From Christensenella sp036660175 (GTDB lineage: Bacteria; Bacillota; Clostridia; Christensenellales; Christensenellaceae): DNA of 64,000 bases. The stretch is taken from contig JAVXBD010000001.1 of assembly GCA_036660175.1 (NCBI GenBank), positions 1 to 64,000 of the forward strand, in the 5' to 3' direction. This document shows positions 35,439 through 44,386 of this stretch, piece after piece; the stretch's first letter is position 1, and each line of letters begins with the position of its first letter. Under the pieces are notes generated by a model. That model had not been told where the DNA came from. It ran no database searches and was given only the letters and a program-made list of their open reading frames with translations. The translations under genes were made by a program, and so were the position numbers.

Positions 35439-37184
35439 ATGGGTAATTTTATACTTATGCCAAAACTTGGCATGACTATGACAGATGGAAAAATAATCAA
35501 ATGGCTAAAAAATATAGGTGATGATGTAGAAAAGGGCGACTATGTTTTTGAAGTTGAAACAGATAAGACTTCTTTGGAAGTTGATGCTTTATATGACGGT
35601 AAACTTTTAAAAATATTCTTTGATGAGGGCGAAACTGCTCCTATCAACTACCCTGTTGGCTATATTGGTGCCGAGGGTGAAGAGATTCCCCCACTTCCAG
35701 AGATGGAAAACGCACCAGCAGCAGAAACAGAAACAAAAGCAGCACCGGCAGCGGCTGCTCCTAAGGCTGCTCCCAAAAAAGAAGCAAAACCGAAAAAGAA
35801 AATTGATATGAGCAAATTTGACTATGAGCTTCTTGTGATTGGGGCTGGTCCTGGTGGATATGTTGCGGCAATTCGTGCAGCACAGCTTGGCGCAAAAGTT
35901 GCCATTGTTGAATGTGACGAAGTTGGTGGCACTTGCCTAAACCGTGGCTGTATTCCTACTAAAGCACTTTACACCAGTGCAAAAGTTTTTGGCAAACTCA
36001 AACATTGTGCTGATTATGGATTGAGCGTATCTGGTGCAGGATTTGACTGGAAAAAAATAATGGAGCGCAAAGACGGCATTGTAAAACAATTGACTACAGG
36101 TGTTGCGGGACTGCTTAAGAAAAACGGTGTTACAATTATCAAAGGCAGAGCAAAAATCACAGATGCAAATACAGTTGAAGTTGACTTAAACGGAACAAAA
36201 ACAAAGCATTCTGCTGGATATATTATGATTGCAACAGGTACACAGCCAATCAGCGTACTTAAAAATGTTGATAAGGCTGTAAAGATTAATACCACTGATG
36301 ATATTCTTACAATGCAAACCTTGCCTAAGAGCATGGTTATTGTGGGCGGTGGCGTTATTGGTGTTGAAATTGCAAACATTATGTCATCGTTTGATGTTGA
36401 TGTAACAATTTTAGAGCTTATGCCTACTATTATTCCTATGGTTGATGCGGAAATTTCTACCATGTTAAAGAGTAAACTTGTTGCAAAAGGTGTAAAAATC
36501 TTAAACGAAGTAACAGCAAATACCATTAAAAAAGATGGCAAGGACAATGTTTTAGAACTTTCAAATGGTGAAACAATTAAGTGCGAATATATTCTTGAGG
36601 CTGTTGGACGTGGTGTCGTAAGCGATGCTTTTGCAGACATGAAACTCTCTACTTCTCCAAGAGGATTTATCACAGTTGATGACTCTATGTGTTCCAGTGT
36701 TGATAGCATTTATGCAATCGGCGATGTAACGGGAGGCTATATGCTTGCTCACGAAGCATCAGAGCAAGGAATTATTGCTGTTGAAACAATGTTTGGCGAA
36801 GCACCAACTGGCGAAATGTTAATACCATCATGTATCTTTACAGAACCAGAAATCTCCTTTGTTGGCAAAACAGAGCAGCAGGCAAAAGATGCAGGGATTC
36901 CTGCTAAAAGCTTTAAGTTCCCATTTGCAGCTAACGGAAAAGCATTGACATTAGGTGAATCTGATGGATTTGTAAAAGTTGTTGTAGATGAGCGTTATGG
37001 CGAGATACTCGGTGTTCACATTATTGGACCTGAAGCATCCAGCTTAATTCATGAGGCTGTCATGGCTATGAATTTAGAAGCAACTGCACAGTCGGCGGGT
37101 CATGTTGTTCATGCACATCCGACACTTTCAGAAGCTCTTATGGAAGCATTCTTAGGAGCAAGCACAGGCGCTATACATATGTAA
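35439..37184 (+). CDS. Dihydrolipoamide dehydrogenase (E3) with N-terminal lipoyl domain
   Basis: This 581-residue protein is a fusion. Residues 1-80 form a lipoyl domain (PKLGMTMTDGKI, lipoylation site K43 in ETDKTSLEV). An Ala/Pro/Lys linker (about 85-125) follows, then a full E3: FAD motif VIGAGPGGYVAAIRAAQLGA, redox disulfide GGTCLNRGCIPTKAL, NAD motif MVIVGGGVIGVEIANI, and the C-terminal HAHPTLSEALMEAF with the His-Glu pair. It reoxidises dihydrolipoamide with NAD+. Since E2 here lacks a lipoyl domain, this domain must be the swinging arm shared by all three enzymes. A terminator follows at 37212. Confidence 0.95.
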   Translation: MGNFILMPKLGMTMTDGKIIKWLKNIGDDVEKGDYVFEVETDKTSLEVDALYDGKLLKIFFDEGETAPINYPVGYIGAEGEEIPPLPEMENAPAAETETKAAPAAAAPKAAPKKEAKPKKKIDMSKFDYELLVIGAGPGGYVAAIRAAQLGAKVAIVECDEVGGTCLNRGCIPTKALYTSAKVFGKLKHCADYGLSVSGAGFDWKKIMERKDGIVKQLTTGVAGLLKKNGVTIIKGRAKITDANTVEVDLNGTKTKHSAGYIMIATGTQPISVLKNVDKAVKINTTDDILTMQTLPKSMVIVGGGVIGVEIANIMSSFDVDVTILELMPTIIPMVDAEISTMLKSKLVAKGVKILNEVTANTIKKDGKDNVLELSNGETIKCEYILEAVGRGVVSDAFADMKLSTSPRGFITVDDSMCSSVDSIYAIGDVTGGYMLAHEASEQGIIAVETMFGEAPTGEMLIPSCIFTEPEISFVGKTEQQAKDAGIPAKSFKFPFAANGKALTLGESDGFVKVVVDERYGEILGVHIIGPEASSLIHEAVMAMNLEATAQSAGHVVHAHPTLSEALMEAFLGASTGAIHM

Positions 37185-37211
37185 GAAATTACCAAAAGAT
37201 TTATTAAACAC

Positions 37212-37242
37212 AAAAAAGCAGGCATCTATTGTCTGCTTTTTT
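37212..37242 (+). terminator. Terminator of the dehydrogenase operon
   Basis: A 10-bp stem (AAAAAAGCAG / CTGCTTTTTT) with an 11-nt loop ends in a T run, 28 bp after the E3 stop. Confidence 0.85.
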
Positions 37243-37274
37243 GCATGCTGAATAATTTCTTTTAAGCATATAAT

Positions 37275-37301
37275 AAAAGAGCTATACTATATAGCCCTTT
37301 T
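37275..37301 (-). terminator. Terminator of sugar operon 2
   Basis: An inverted repeat (AAAAGAGCTATA / TATAGCCCTTTT, one mismatch) lies 29 bp after the last URO-D gene on the minus strand and is followed by TTTTATTA. Confidence 0.65.
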
Positions 37302-37329
37302 ACTAATATATGTTATAGGAGTAATGAAA

Positions 37330-38469
37330 TTAGTAGTTTCCATATTTTAGACAGGTATCAAAAAATGTCTGAACGTTTTGTGGCGATACATCTGACTGTA
37401 TATTATGTATTGATGCAAAAACAAAACCACCATTGGGTTTAAAATCTAATACACGTTTTTTCGTTTCCTGCTGTACATCAGAAGTACTTCCCTGTGACAT
37501 AATAACAGGATTTGCTCCACCGCCCCAAAAAACGAGGTCTTTACCAAATTCTCTTTTTAGCTTTGCACTATCCATGTTTTTTGCTTGAATCTGCACAGGA
37601 TTTAAAATATCAACCCCAACATCAATCAAATCAGGAATAAACTCATACATACTGCCACAGCCGTGATAATAAACTTTTGCATCAGTATTCGCTTTGATAC
37701 AATCAACTAACTCTCTATGCCGCCACTTAAATATATCTCTATATGTTTTGGGATTAAATAGAGGTCCTGTCTGACTGCCTAAATCATCACCAATCTGCAC
37801 AACTTGTACATATTTTCCGATTTCTTTTAGGCATAGCGGCCAAAAAACCAAATACCAATCCAACACTTTTTGTGCAATACATTCAATTGCTTTTATATCT
37901 GCCGCCAAATCCATATACATGACTTGAATGCTACGTAACGCATAAATCTGTTCAAAAATTCCCCATATTGGGCTATATAGAACCAATGCCTTATCGGTAT
38001 GTTCATACAAATATTGAACTTCTTCTTTTAAATTTTTTAAACGTGCCTTGTCATTCGGATCTGGCATCTGCCATTTTTTCAACTGTTCATATGTATAATC
38101 TTCAAGTACACATTTTTCAAAATCATAATATAAACCATGATCTTTAGGGCATCTAAGTTTCGTTCCTAACTGATCATAATATGTCGTATATTTTCCCTCA
38201 TCAACGATGTCCAGCGAATAACCGGTGCGTGGTTTTGTATGTATCGGCAAAACATCTGAATGAAATCTATCCAACAATCGCTTGTCTGGGAAAACAATTT
38301 GCTGAAAGCAATCTTGAATTTTTGTTTCATAATAATCAAACTTATAAAACGCTGCAAGTGCTTTTTCACCATCTCTGTGAATGCTGTCGTGTACCCCACC
38401 AAAAGCGATGGGCACACGATCAGCTTCTTTATGATTTAATGCGCATATTATACGCTCTCGTGAGGTCAT
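37330..38469 (-). CDS. URO-D superfamily protein, last gene of sugar operon 2
   Basis: This 379-residue URO-D-fold protein starts MTSRERIICALNHKEADRVP, the typical opening of MtaA-like members. The metal motif is H269-G-C271-G (YYHGCGSMYEF), followed by GVDILNPVQIQAKNM and LVFWGG. In the C-terminal strand FASIHNIQSDVSPQN, His aligns with the expected third zinc-ligand position. It lies 2 bp after the second permease gene, so is co-transcribed with it. Function is unknown; its opening is nearly the same as that of the 43235 protein but overall sequence is clearly different, so this is an old paralogue and not a recent duplicate. Confidence 0.85.
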   Translation of the reverse strand: MTSRERIICALNHKEADRVPIAFGGVHDSIHRDGEKALAAFYKFDYYETKIQDCFQQIVFPDKRLLDRFHSDVLPIHTKPRTGYSLDIVDEGKYTTYYDQLGTKLRCPKDHGLYYDFEKCVLEDYTYEQLKKWQMPDPNDKARLKNLKEEVQYLYEHTDKALVLYSPIWGIFEQIYALRSIQVMYMDLAADIKAIECIAQKVLDWYLVFWPLCLKEIGKYVQVVQIGDDLGSQTGPLFNPKTYRDIFKWRHRELVDCIKANTDAKVYYHGCGSMYEFIPDLIDVGVDILNPVQIQAKNMDSAKLKREFGKDLVFWGGGANPVIMSQGSTSDVQQETKKRVLDFKPNGGFVFASIHNIQSDVSPQNVQTFFDTCLKYGNY

Positions 38470-38471
38470 GA

Positions 38472-39440
38472 TCAGTCACTTATTTTCTCTTTTACAAGTT
38501 TGTCCAGCAATACTGCTAAAACCAATACCATGCCTTTTACAACATATTGATAGAACGGAGGAACACCTGCCTGATTCATGCCTATTCCCAATATAATCAA
38601 TATGAAGGCACCGGCAATTGTTCGTGCTACTGAGCCTTCTCCGCCAAAGAAACTTGTACCACCCATCAGGATGGCAATGATTACATCAAGCTCAAAACCC
38701 ATGCCTGCTGTGGCATCACCAATGGTCATATTTGAAGCTCTGATAACTCCTGAGAATGCCGCTGCGCAACCAACCATTGCATACAAAACCCAAACAATCA
38801 TTTTTACGTTTATACCTGCAAGTTGTGCTGCCGTTTGATTTCCGCCAATAGCGATTGAATATTTACCAAATATACTTTTCTTCTGCAGTAAGACAAATAT
38901 CACAACTGCTGCTATCATCAAAAATAATTGTATAGGAACGCCACCAACATCGCCTCTTCCAAGAAAACCAAAATCTTTTGGAAGATTTCCTTTTACGTAC
39001 GGTATGGTTTCTCCACACATTAGTTTTGAAACACCAAGCAGAATATTCATTGTTGCCAGTGTCGCAATAACAGGAATTATTTTTAGTTTTACTACAATAA
39101 ACCCGTTTATAATTCCGATACCAATACCAACAATTGCTACTAAAATAGCCGAGATAGGAGTTGCTATTCCTATCTTACAGAATGTTGCAAACAAAACACC
39201 CGAAAATCCAAGTATGCTGCCTACAGAAAGATCAACATTTCCAGAAAGCATTAACAGTGTTGCAGCCGCAGAGGTAATAACCAGCGGTGCTGCGGTGCGC
39301 AAAATATTATTTACGCTTGCAATTGATAAAAACTTTGGTGAAAGTGCCCAGAATATAATCACAAATAACAGTAATATGCCATAAACATAAAGATTTTTTA
39401 CTGCATTTCTCCATGAAACCTTTTTTATGCTTTGTATCAT
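38472..39440 (-). CDS. Sugar ABC transporter permease (RbsC-like), operon 2, second
   Basis: This 322-residue polytopic permease of the ribose-type importer family has the LMLSGNVDLSVGSILG segment near residue 65, and GFELDVIIAILMGGTSFFGGEG in the coupling region. It follows the first permease of this operon by 36 bp and precedes a URO-D gene by 2 bp. It should pair with the other permease to form the channel. Confidence 0.93.
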   Translation of the reverse strand: MIQSIKKVSWRNAVKNLYVYGILLLFVIIFWALSPKFLSIASVNNILRTAAPLVITSAAATLLMLSGNVDLSVGSILGFSGVLFATFCKIGIATPISAILVAIVGIGIGIINGFIVVKLKIIPVIATLATMNILLGVSKLMCGETIPYVKGNLPKDFGFLGRGDVGGVPIQLFLMIAAVVIFVLLQKKSIFGKYSIAIGGNQTAAQLAGINVKMIVWVLYAMVGCAAAFSGVIRASNMTIGDATAGMGFELDVIIAILMGGTSFFGGEGSVARTIAGAFILIILGIGMNQAGVPPFYQYVVKGMVLVLAVLLDKLVKEKISD

Positions 39441-39476
39441 AGCTATGCCAACTCCTTTGTATAAATTTGAAGTAAT

Positions 39477-40460
39477 TTATTTATTCATTTTGTTTATGGC
39501 TGCTCTTTGTAAGAGTATAGCAGCGATAATAACAATTCCTTTTACAATAACCTGCCATTCAGGTGCTGCGGCAAAGAGGTTTAATGCGTTTTGGAGAACG
39601 CCGATGATAAATACACCGATTACCATGCCAATAACAGAACCAGAACCGCCCTGCATACTTGTTCCGCCAAGAACAACTGCAACAACTGTATCAAATTCGT
39701 ATCCGACTCCAACTTTACAATCGCCAGCGCCTAATTTTGAAGCAAGCAGCACACCAGCAAACCCAGCAATCAAACCACTCATCATAAACAATGTTGAAAT
39801 TCTTTTGTTTACTTTTACACCAGATAGTTCCGCTGCTTTTCTGTTTGCACCGATATAGAAAATTTGTCTGCCAAAGACTGTTTTATTTTGAATAAACATA
39901 AATACGAGTACAAGTACAATCATTGTAATAACTGGTATCGTAAAGAATTCTGCGATTTCTACCTGCCCAAAAATTCTAAATTCTGGCGGCAAACCGACTT
40001 CAATCATTGAGCCATTTGCAAAAATATAAGCAAGTCCACGTGCAATAGACATCGTACCTAATGTTGCCACAACTGACGCCATACCAAGTTTTACTACCAA
40101 AAGAGCATTTAATGCCCCTATCAGCAACCCTACAAAAGAGGCAAGTATGACTGCAATTGCGAATGGAAGTCCTAAACCGCCATAGCTTGCAGGCTGGCAG
40201 AACCACGCACACATAACACCTGATGCACCAATAATAGAACCAATTGATAAATCAAAGTTACCTGTTATCATCAAAAATGTAATGGATACACCCACAATTA
40301 CCAAAATTGACTGCTGCGTAATAATGTTTCTAATATTAGAAGAATTCAAAAAACTCGGTTGTACCAAAGAAATTACAATAATCAGTATTCCCAATATCGC
40401 AAGCATAATAAGGGTGAGCTTTGATTGCTTTGAAAATCTGTTTTTTAAGGTTTTTTCCAT
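39477..40460 (-). CDS. Sugar ABC transporter permease (RbsC-like), operon 2, first
   Basis: This membrane permease of about 327 residues has FLMITGNFDLSIGSIIGASG and the coupling motif YEFDTVVAVVLGGTSMQGGSG. ATG 40460 lies just after the ATPase stop and has a GGGGGGTGA site in front; an upstream in-frame GTG (40469) would overlap the ATPase gene by 8 bp and is the alternative. Family assignment is secure; transported sugar is unknown. Confidence 0.93.
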   Translation of the reverse strand: MEKTLKNRFSKQSKLTLIMLAILGILIIVISLVQPSFLNSSNIRNIITQQSILVIVGVSITFLMITGNFDLSIGSIIGASGVMCAWFCQPASYGGLGLPFAIAVILASFVGLLIGALNALLVVKLGMASVVATLGTMSIARGLAYIFANGSMIEVGLPPEFRIFGQVEIAEFFTIPVITMIVLVLVFMFIQNKTVFGRQIFYIGANRKAAELSGVKVNKRISTLFMMSGLIAGFAGVLLASKLGAGDCKVGVGYEFDTVVAVVLGGTSMQGGSGSVIGMVIGVFIIGVLQNALNLFAAAPEWQVIVKGIVIIAAILLQRAAINKMNK

Positions 40461-40461
40461 A

Positions 40462-41949
40462 TTATTCACCCCCCGTTACTATATGTATAATCTTTTCACC
40501 GTCAATATCTTTACCATTGTTGATTTCACCTTTTAGTTCGCCGTCATACATCAGTAAAATCCGATCACATAAATTTAAAACTTCTGGCAATTCTGAGCTA
40601 AACACCATAATCGTCTTTCCGTTCTTAGATAAATCTCGTATGATATTATGTATTTCTTCTTTTGCCCCAACATCAACGCCTCTTGTTGGTTCATCTAACA
40701 GTAAAATATCCGAATCTGAGAACAGGCATTTTGCAAAGACCACTTTTTGTTGATTTCCACCTGACAAAAGCGATACTTCTTTTTCGTCTGTATTGGTAAC
40801 GATGTTTAGCATTTCGATATGCTCTTGAGAAACTTTTAGCTCAGCCTTAGAAGAAATAATACCACTTGAAGCAATTTTTTTCATATTCATCACAGGAATG
40901 TTTTGACGAATAGACAATATCGAAAAAATACCTTCCGTTCTTCGTTCTTCTGGAGCAAGTGCAATTCCGCTTTCTATGGCTTCCGTAGCATTTTTAAACT
41001 TTACTTCTTTATTATTGATAAGCATCTTGCCTTCAAATTGATCAATTCCATATATTGTGTTTGAAAGCTCTGTTTTTCCAGCACCTACAAGTCCATATAC
41101 ACCAATGACTTCGCCTTTAAAAACATCAAAAGAAACATTTTTCAATTTTTTGTTTGTTATATTTTTTAATTCAATAATTTTTGTATTATAATCAACCTTA
41201 TTGGGTATGTATTCTTCTACAACTGTTTTTCCGAGTATCATTTTTACAAGCTCTGTTCTATCTTTCACTTCGGAAATACTCTTTGTTTCTATATGCTTTC
41301 CATCTCTTAAAACAGTAACATAATCACCTATTTCAAATATTTCGTCTAATCTGTGAGAAATATAGATCACAGTAACATTTTTCGCTTTTAGTTCATTAAT
41401 TATTTTAAAGAGTCTGTCAATTTCAGATTCTGATATGGCGGCAGTTGGTTCATCCATAATGATGATTTCCGCATCAGTAGCAATTGCTTTTGCGATTTCT
41501 ACAATTTGTTTTTTTGCAACACTTAACTTAGAAACAAGAGTTTTAATATTGATGCTTGGTTCAATGCTCTTCAACGTTTCTATGCTTTTTCTTACTTGTT
41601 CATCTTTTTTAAAAAAACCGAGTTTTGTTTTTTCCATTCCAAGCGAAAGATTTTCTTCTACCGTTAGCTGATCAACAACATTTAATTCTTGAAACAAGGT
41701 GCTAATTCCAGACTCACGTGCTTCTTTTGTGCTGCTTGCAGAAAACTCTTTTTCATTTAAATAAATAATACCGCTTGTTCGAGGCTGTGCACCTGTCAAG
41801 ATTTTAATAAGAGTCGATTTTCCAGCACCGTTTTCTCCCAACAAACAATGAACAGTATTTCTTTTAATATCAAAACTGACATCGTTTAACGCTGTCACGC
41901 CAGGAAATTTTTTTGTGAGGTTTTTAAATTGTAATATATGATCGTCCAT
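40462..41949 (-). CDS. Sugar ABC transporter ATP-binding protein, operon 2
   Basis: This 495-residue ATPase has two ABC domains: the first with GENGAGKSTLIK and IIIMDEPTAAISESE, the second with the variant P-loop GLVGAGKTEL, signature LSGGNQQKVVFAKCL and Walker B LLLDEPTRGVDVGAKEE. The gene order (binding protein, ATPase, permease, permease) differs from operon 1, where the ATPase comes first and the binding protein last. It energises the RbsC-like permeases encoded after it. Confidence 0.94.
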   Translation of the reverse strand: MDDHILQFKNLTKKFPGVTALNDVSFDIKRNTVHCLLGENGAGKSTLIKILTGAQPRTSGIIYLNEKEFSASSTKEARESGISTLFQELNVVDQLTVEENLSLGMEKTKLGFFKKDEQVRKSIETLKSIEPSINIKTLVSKLSVAKKQIVEIAKAIATDAEIIIMDEPTAAISESEIDRLFKIINELKAKNVTVIYISHRLDEIFEIGDYVTVLRDGKHIETKSISEVKDRTELVKMILGKTVVEEYIPNKVDYNTKIIELKNITNKKLKNVSFDVFKGEVIGVYGLVGAGKTELSNTIYGIDQFEGKMLINNKEVKFKNATEAIESGIALAPEERRTEGIFSILSIRQNIPVMNMKKIASSGIISSKAELKVSQEHIEMLNIVTNTDEKEVSLLSGGNQQKVVFAKCLFSDSDILLLDEPTRGVDVGAKEEIHNIIRDLSKNGKTIMVFSSELPEVLNLCDRILLMYDGELKGEINNGKDIDGEKIIHIVTGGE

Positions 41950-41978
41950 TTACCTGTCTCCCCTCAAATCATATTTTA

Positions 41979-42008
41979 TGCGGCAGGGATTTTGCAGCCC
42001 CTACCGCA
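41979..42008 (-). promoter_or_regulatory. Intercistronic hairpin after the operon 2 binding-protein gene
   Basis: A 10-bp inverted repeat with one mismatch (TGCGGCAGGG / CCCTACCGCA) and a 10-nt loop sits between the binding-protein and ATPase genes. No U run follows on the minus strand, so it probably protects or processes the mRNA, allowing more binding protein than membrane components. Confidence 0.65.
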
Positions 42009-42024
42009 CAAACATATTATTTTT

Positions 42025-43164
42025 TTATTTACCTGCTTTTGTTAAATCAGCTGTTGATTTATATTCATCTGTCAGCCATTTTTGAGCTTCGTCAACAGGC
42101 ATTGTCCAATAGTCAATTTCTTTATCTGTGCATTCAACCGTTAATTTCTCATCAGGATTGATTTCTCCTGTATAAGCTTTCATGATTGTATCTAATTTTG
42201 TTTGAGCGTTCTCCATTGGAGTAAGTCCCATTGTTACTTTGAAAGATGATGATGGATCATAAATCAACATCAATTCTGCTTCTGTTGCGTCTGTTCCAAC
42301 AAGAATTTCTGTTTCTGGAACGCCATCAACAGCTTTTCCTCTTCCAGCTTCTTGAAGTGCAGGCCATATTGCCAATGAATAATCAGATGCTGCGCCATAG
42401 AAGATGTTTGTTTCTGGACAAGCTTGGATAATATCTTGAGCAACTTTGTAACCTGTGTCACGTGTGCCGCCGCCATCAACGATCATGCCTTCTTTAGCAT
42501 CAGGAGCAACGCTCTTGATTCCTTCAATAAACGGACCTGTTCTCATTTCTTGAACTGTTGGGTTATCAATGTAGTCAACTACACTGTATACAATAGGTTT
42601 GTCAGGATGGAATTCAATCCATTTTTCAGCTGAAACTTTACCCATTTGGAAAGCACTTTCCGCTTCGTTGATTGCAACGAAAGGAACGTTGTTTGGTGTT
42701 TCTAAATAGAATGTTATGATTGGAATCCCAGCAGCTCTTGCCGCATCAATACCAGGTACTACAGATTCTGCTTCATAAGAATGAAGAACGATCATGTCTA
42801 CGCCTTCAGCAATTAACTGATCTAAGTTTGATACAATTGTAGGTTGCTCAAATTTTCCGTCAAGTACTTTTACTTCTGCACCATACTGCTCTTTTGCTAA
42901 CTGTGTAAACCAGTCAACATCAGCTTGATGGTAGCCATTAGCTAAAGTAATCGGAATTTTACCAATAACGAGTCCCTCAGGAATCTCTTTTGGAGCATCA
43001 GCAGCAGGAGCTTCTGTTGCTGCGTCTGCAGCGGGAGCCTCTGTTGCCGCTGGAGCATCTGTTGCTGCTGGAGCAGCAGGAGCTGCAGGTGCACAAGATG
43101 TACCTACTGCGACTACACCAAGAATCATTACGACACAAAGTGCAATACAAATAATTTTTTTCAT
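42025..43164 (-). CDS. Sugar ABC transporter substrate-binding lipoprotein, operon 2
   Basis: This 379-residue lipoprotein has the lipobox GTSC (Cys24), a 30-residue Ala/Pro/Thr-rich linker with ATEAPAAD units, and a type 1 sugar-binding fold (LIAEGVDMIVLHSYEAESVV, ARAAGIPIITFYLETPNNVP, ADLTKAGK end). It is the first transporter gene of operon 2 and is followed by a hairpin. The linker style is shared with the operon 1 lipoprotein, but the binding domains differ, so the ligands probably do too. Confidence 0.92.
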   Translation of the reverse strand: MKKIICIALCVVMILGVVAVGTSCAPAAPAAPAATDAPAATEAPAADAATEAPAADAPKEIPEGLVIGKIPITLANGYHQADVDWFTQLAKEQYGAEVKVLDGKFEQPTIVSNLDQLIAEGVDMIVLHSYEAESVVPGIDAARAAGIPIITFYLETPNNVPFVAINEAESAFQMGKVSAEKWIEFHPDKPIVYSVVDYIDNPTVQEMRTGPFIEGIKSVAPDAKEGMIVDGGGTRDTGYKVAQDIIQACPETNIFYGAASDYSLAIWPALQEAGRGKAVDGVPETEILVGTDATEAELMLIYDPSSSFKVTMGLTPMENAQTKLDTIMKAYTGEINPDEKLTVECTDKEIDYWTMPVDEAQKWLTDEYKSTADLTKAGK

Positions 43165-43234
43165 GTTTGTTCCTCCTTAATAATTTGGGTAATTCCCATT
43201 TGTCATTATTTTATTTTTGGCATCTGCCAAAACT

Positions 43235-44359
43235 TTATTCATATTTACCATATTTTTTAATAAACTCGAACATCTTTATGAAATTTTCAGGTGGTGTATC
43301 TGGCTGCACATGGTTAGCAGTAGAAATAATATATCCACCGCCTGGTGCAAATGCATCAAGACGCTTTTTTACTTCTTTCTCAACATCATCAACATTGCCG
43401 ATTAGGGCTTGCTGAATATCAATGCCGCCATGCAGCACAACATCATTACCAAAAGTTTCTTTGATTTTTTTAGAATCCATACCATTTGCCAGTGGCTGCA
43501 ATGGATTTAAAACATCTACACCCATTTCAATAAAATCAGGTATATAGTCAAATATTGCTCCGCAGGAATGCAAAAATATTTTCATATTCGGAAATTTTTT
43601 CTTGATTGCTCCAAACATTCTCTCAAAAGGTTTTTTGAAAAACTCTCTGAAACAATCGGGTGAAATAAACGGAGCTTCTTGTGTACCAAAATCCGAAGTA
43701 AATTCTACCCATTCAACATAAGGTGCGATTGGTTCTAAATAATATAAATTCAGTTCTGTTAAAAATTCTTCGATTTTTTCGATTAAATTATGCGCAAATG
43801 TCTTGTTAATGTATAAATCCATAAAAAAGTCTTCTGCTCCACGCATGAATTGTCCAAGATCAAAAAATTGTCCTGAAGAAGCAGATGTTGCAGTAATTGC
43901 ACAGTCTGTTTGCTCATAGTATTGTTTTGCACGCTCCGCAAGTCCTGCAATTCTGCCTGGATCCTTTGCATTGGGCCATTTATAGTTTGCCAATGCTGAT
44001 TCATCAGCATCTTTTAAAGGATGAAAAGCAACCGTTGGATAGTCGCCTGTCAATAGCCTGCCAATCCCCAATTCATCAATCAAATATCCGTTTTCATTTG
44101 TATAAGATTTAAAATTCTGTGGTTTTCCAATTGTAATGTGTCTAAAATCGCATCCAAAGATGTCGCTCATCCGATAATCTTCATATTCGGTAGCTGTACC
44201 AGGTCTAATCAGCTCTCCTAATTCTGTGAAATTCATCTCTTGCGCAAGTTTCTTATAGAATCTTGCATCCAGTCTTGATGCACTTCCCCACATATCAACA
44301 GGCACTCTATCGGCTTCCTTGTGATTTAGTGCAAGGCGTACTCTTTCTCTACTTGTCAT
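43235..44359 (-). CDS. URO-D superfamily protein, middle gene of sugar operon 2
   Basis: This 374-residue URO-D-fold protein begins MTSRERVRLALNHKEADRVP. It has H264-S-C266-G (FLHSCGAIFDYIPDF), GVDVLNPLQPLANGMDSKK and VVLHGGIDIQQAL. In the C-terminal strand STANHVQPDTPPEN, Asn stands where the third zinc Cys is expected. AAGGAG precedes the start. It lies between the sugar kinase and binding-protein genes, a placement that ties it to the handling of the imported sugar. Reaction unknown. Confidence 0.85.
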   Translation of the reverse strand: MTSRERVRLALNHKEADRVPVDMWGSASRLDARFYKKLAQEMNFTELGELIRPGTATEYEDYRMSDIFGCDFRHITIGKPQNFKSYTNENGYLIDELGIGRLLTGDYPTVAFHPLKDADESALANYKWPNAKDPGRIAGLAERAKQYYEQTDCAITATSASSGQFFDLGQFMRGAEDFFMDLYINKTFAHNLIEKIEEFLTELNLYYLEPIAPYVEWVEFTSDFGTQEAPFISPDCFREFFKKPFERMFGAIKKKFPNMKIFLHSCGAIFDYIPDFIEMGVDVLNPLQPLANGMDSKKIKETFGNDVVLHGGIDIQQALIGNVDDVEKEVKKRLDAFAPGGGYIISTANHVQPDTPPENFIKMFEFIKKYGKYE

Positions 44360-44386
44360 AATGTTCTCCTTAAGCTATATAAAAAA

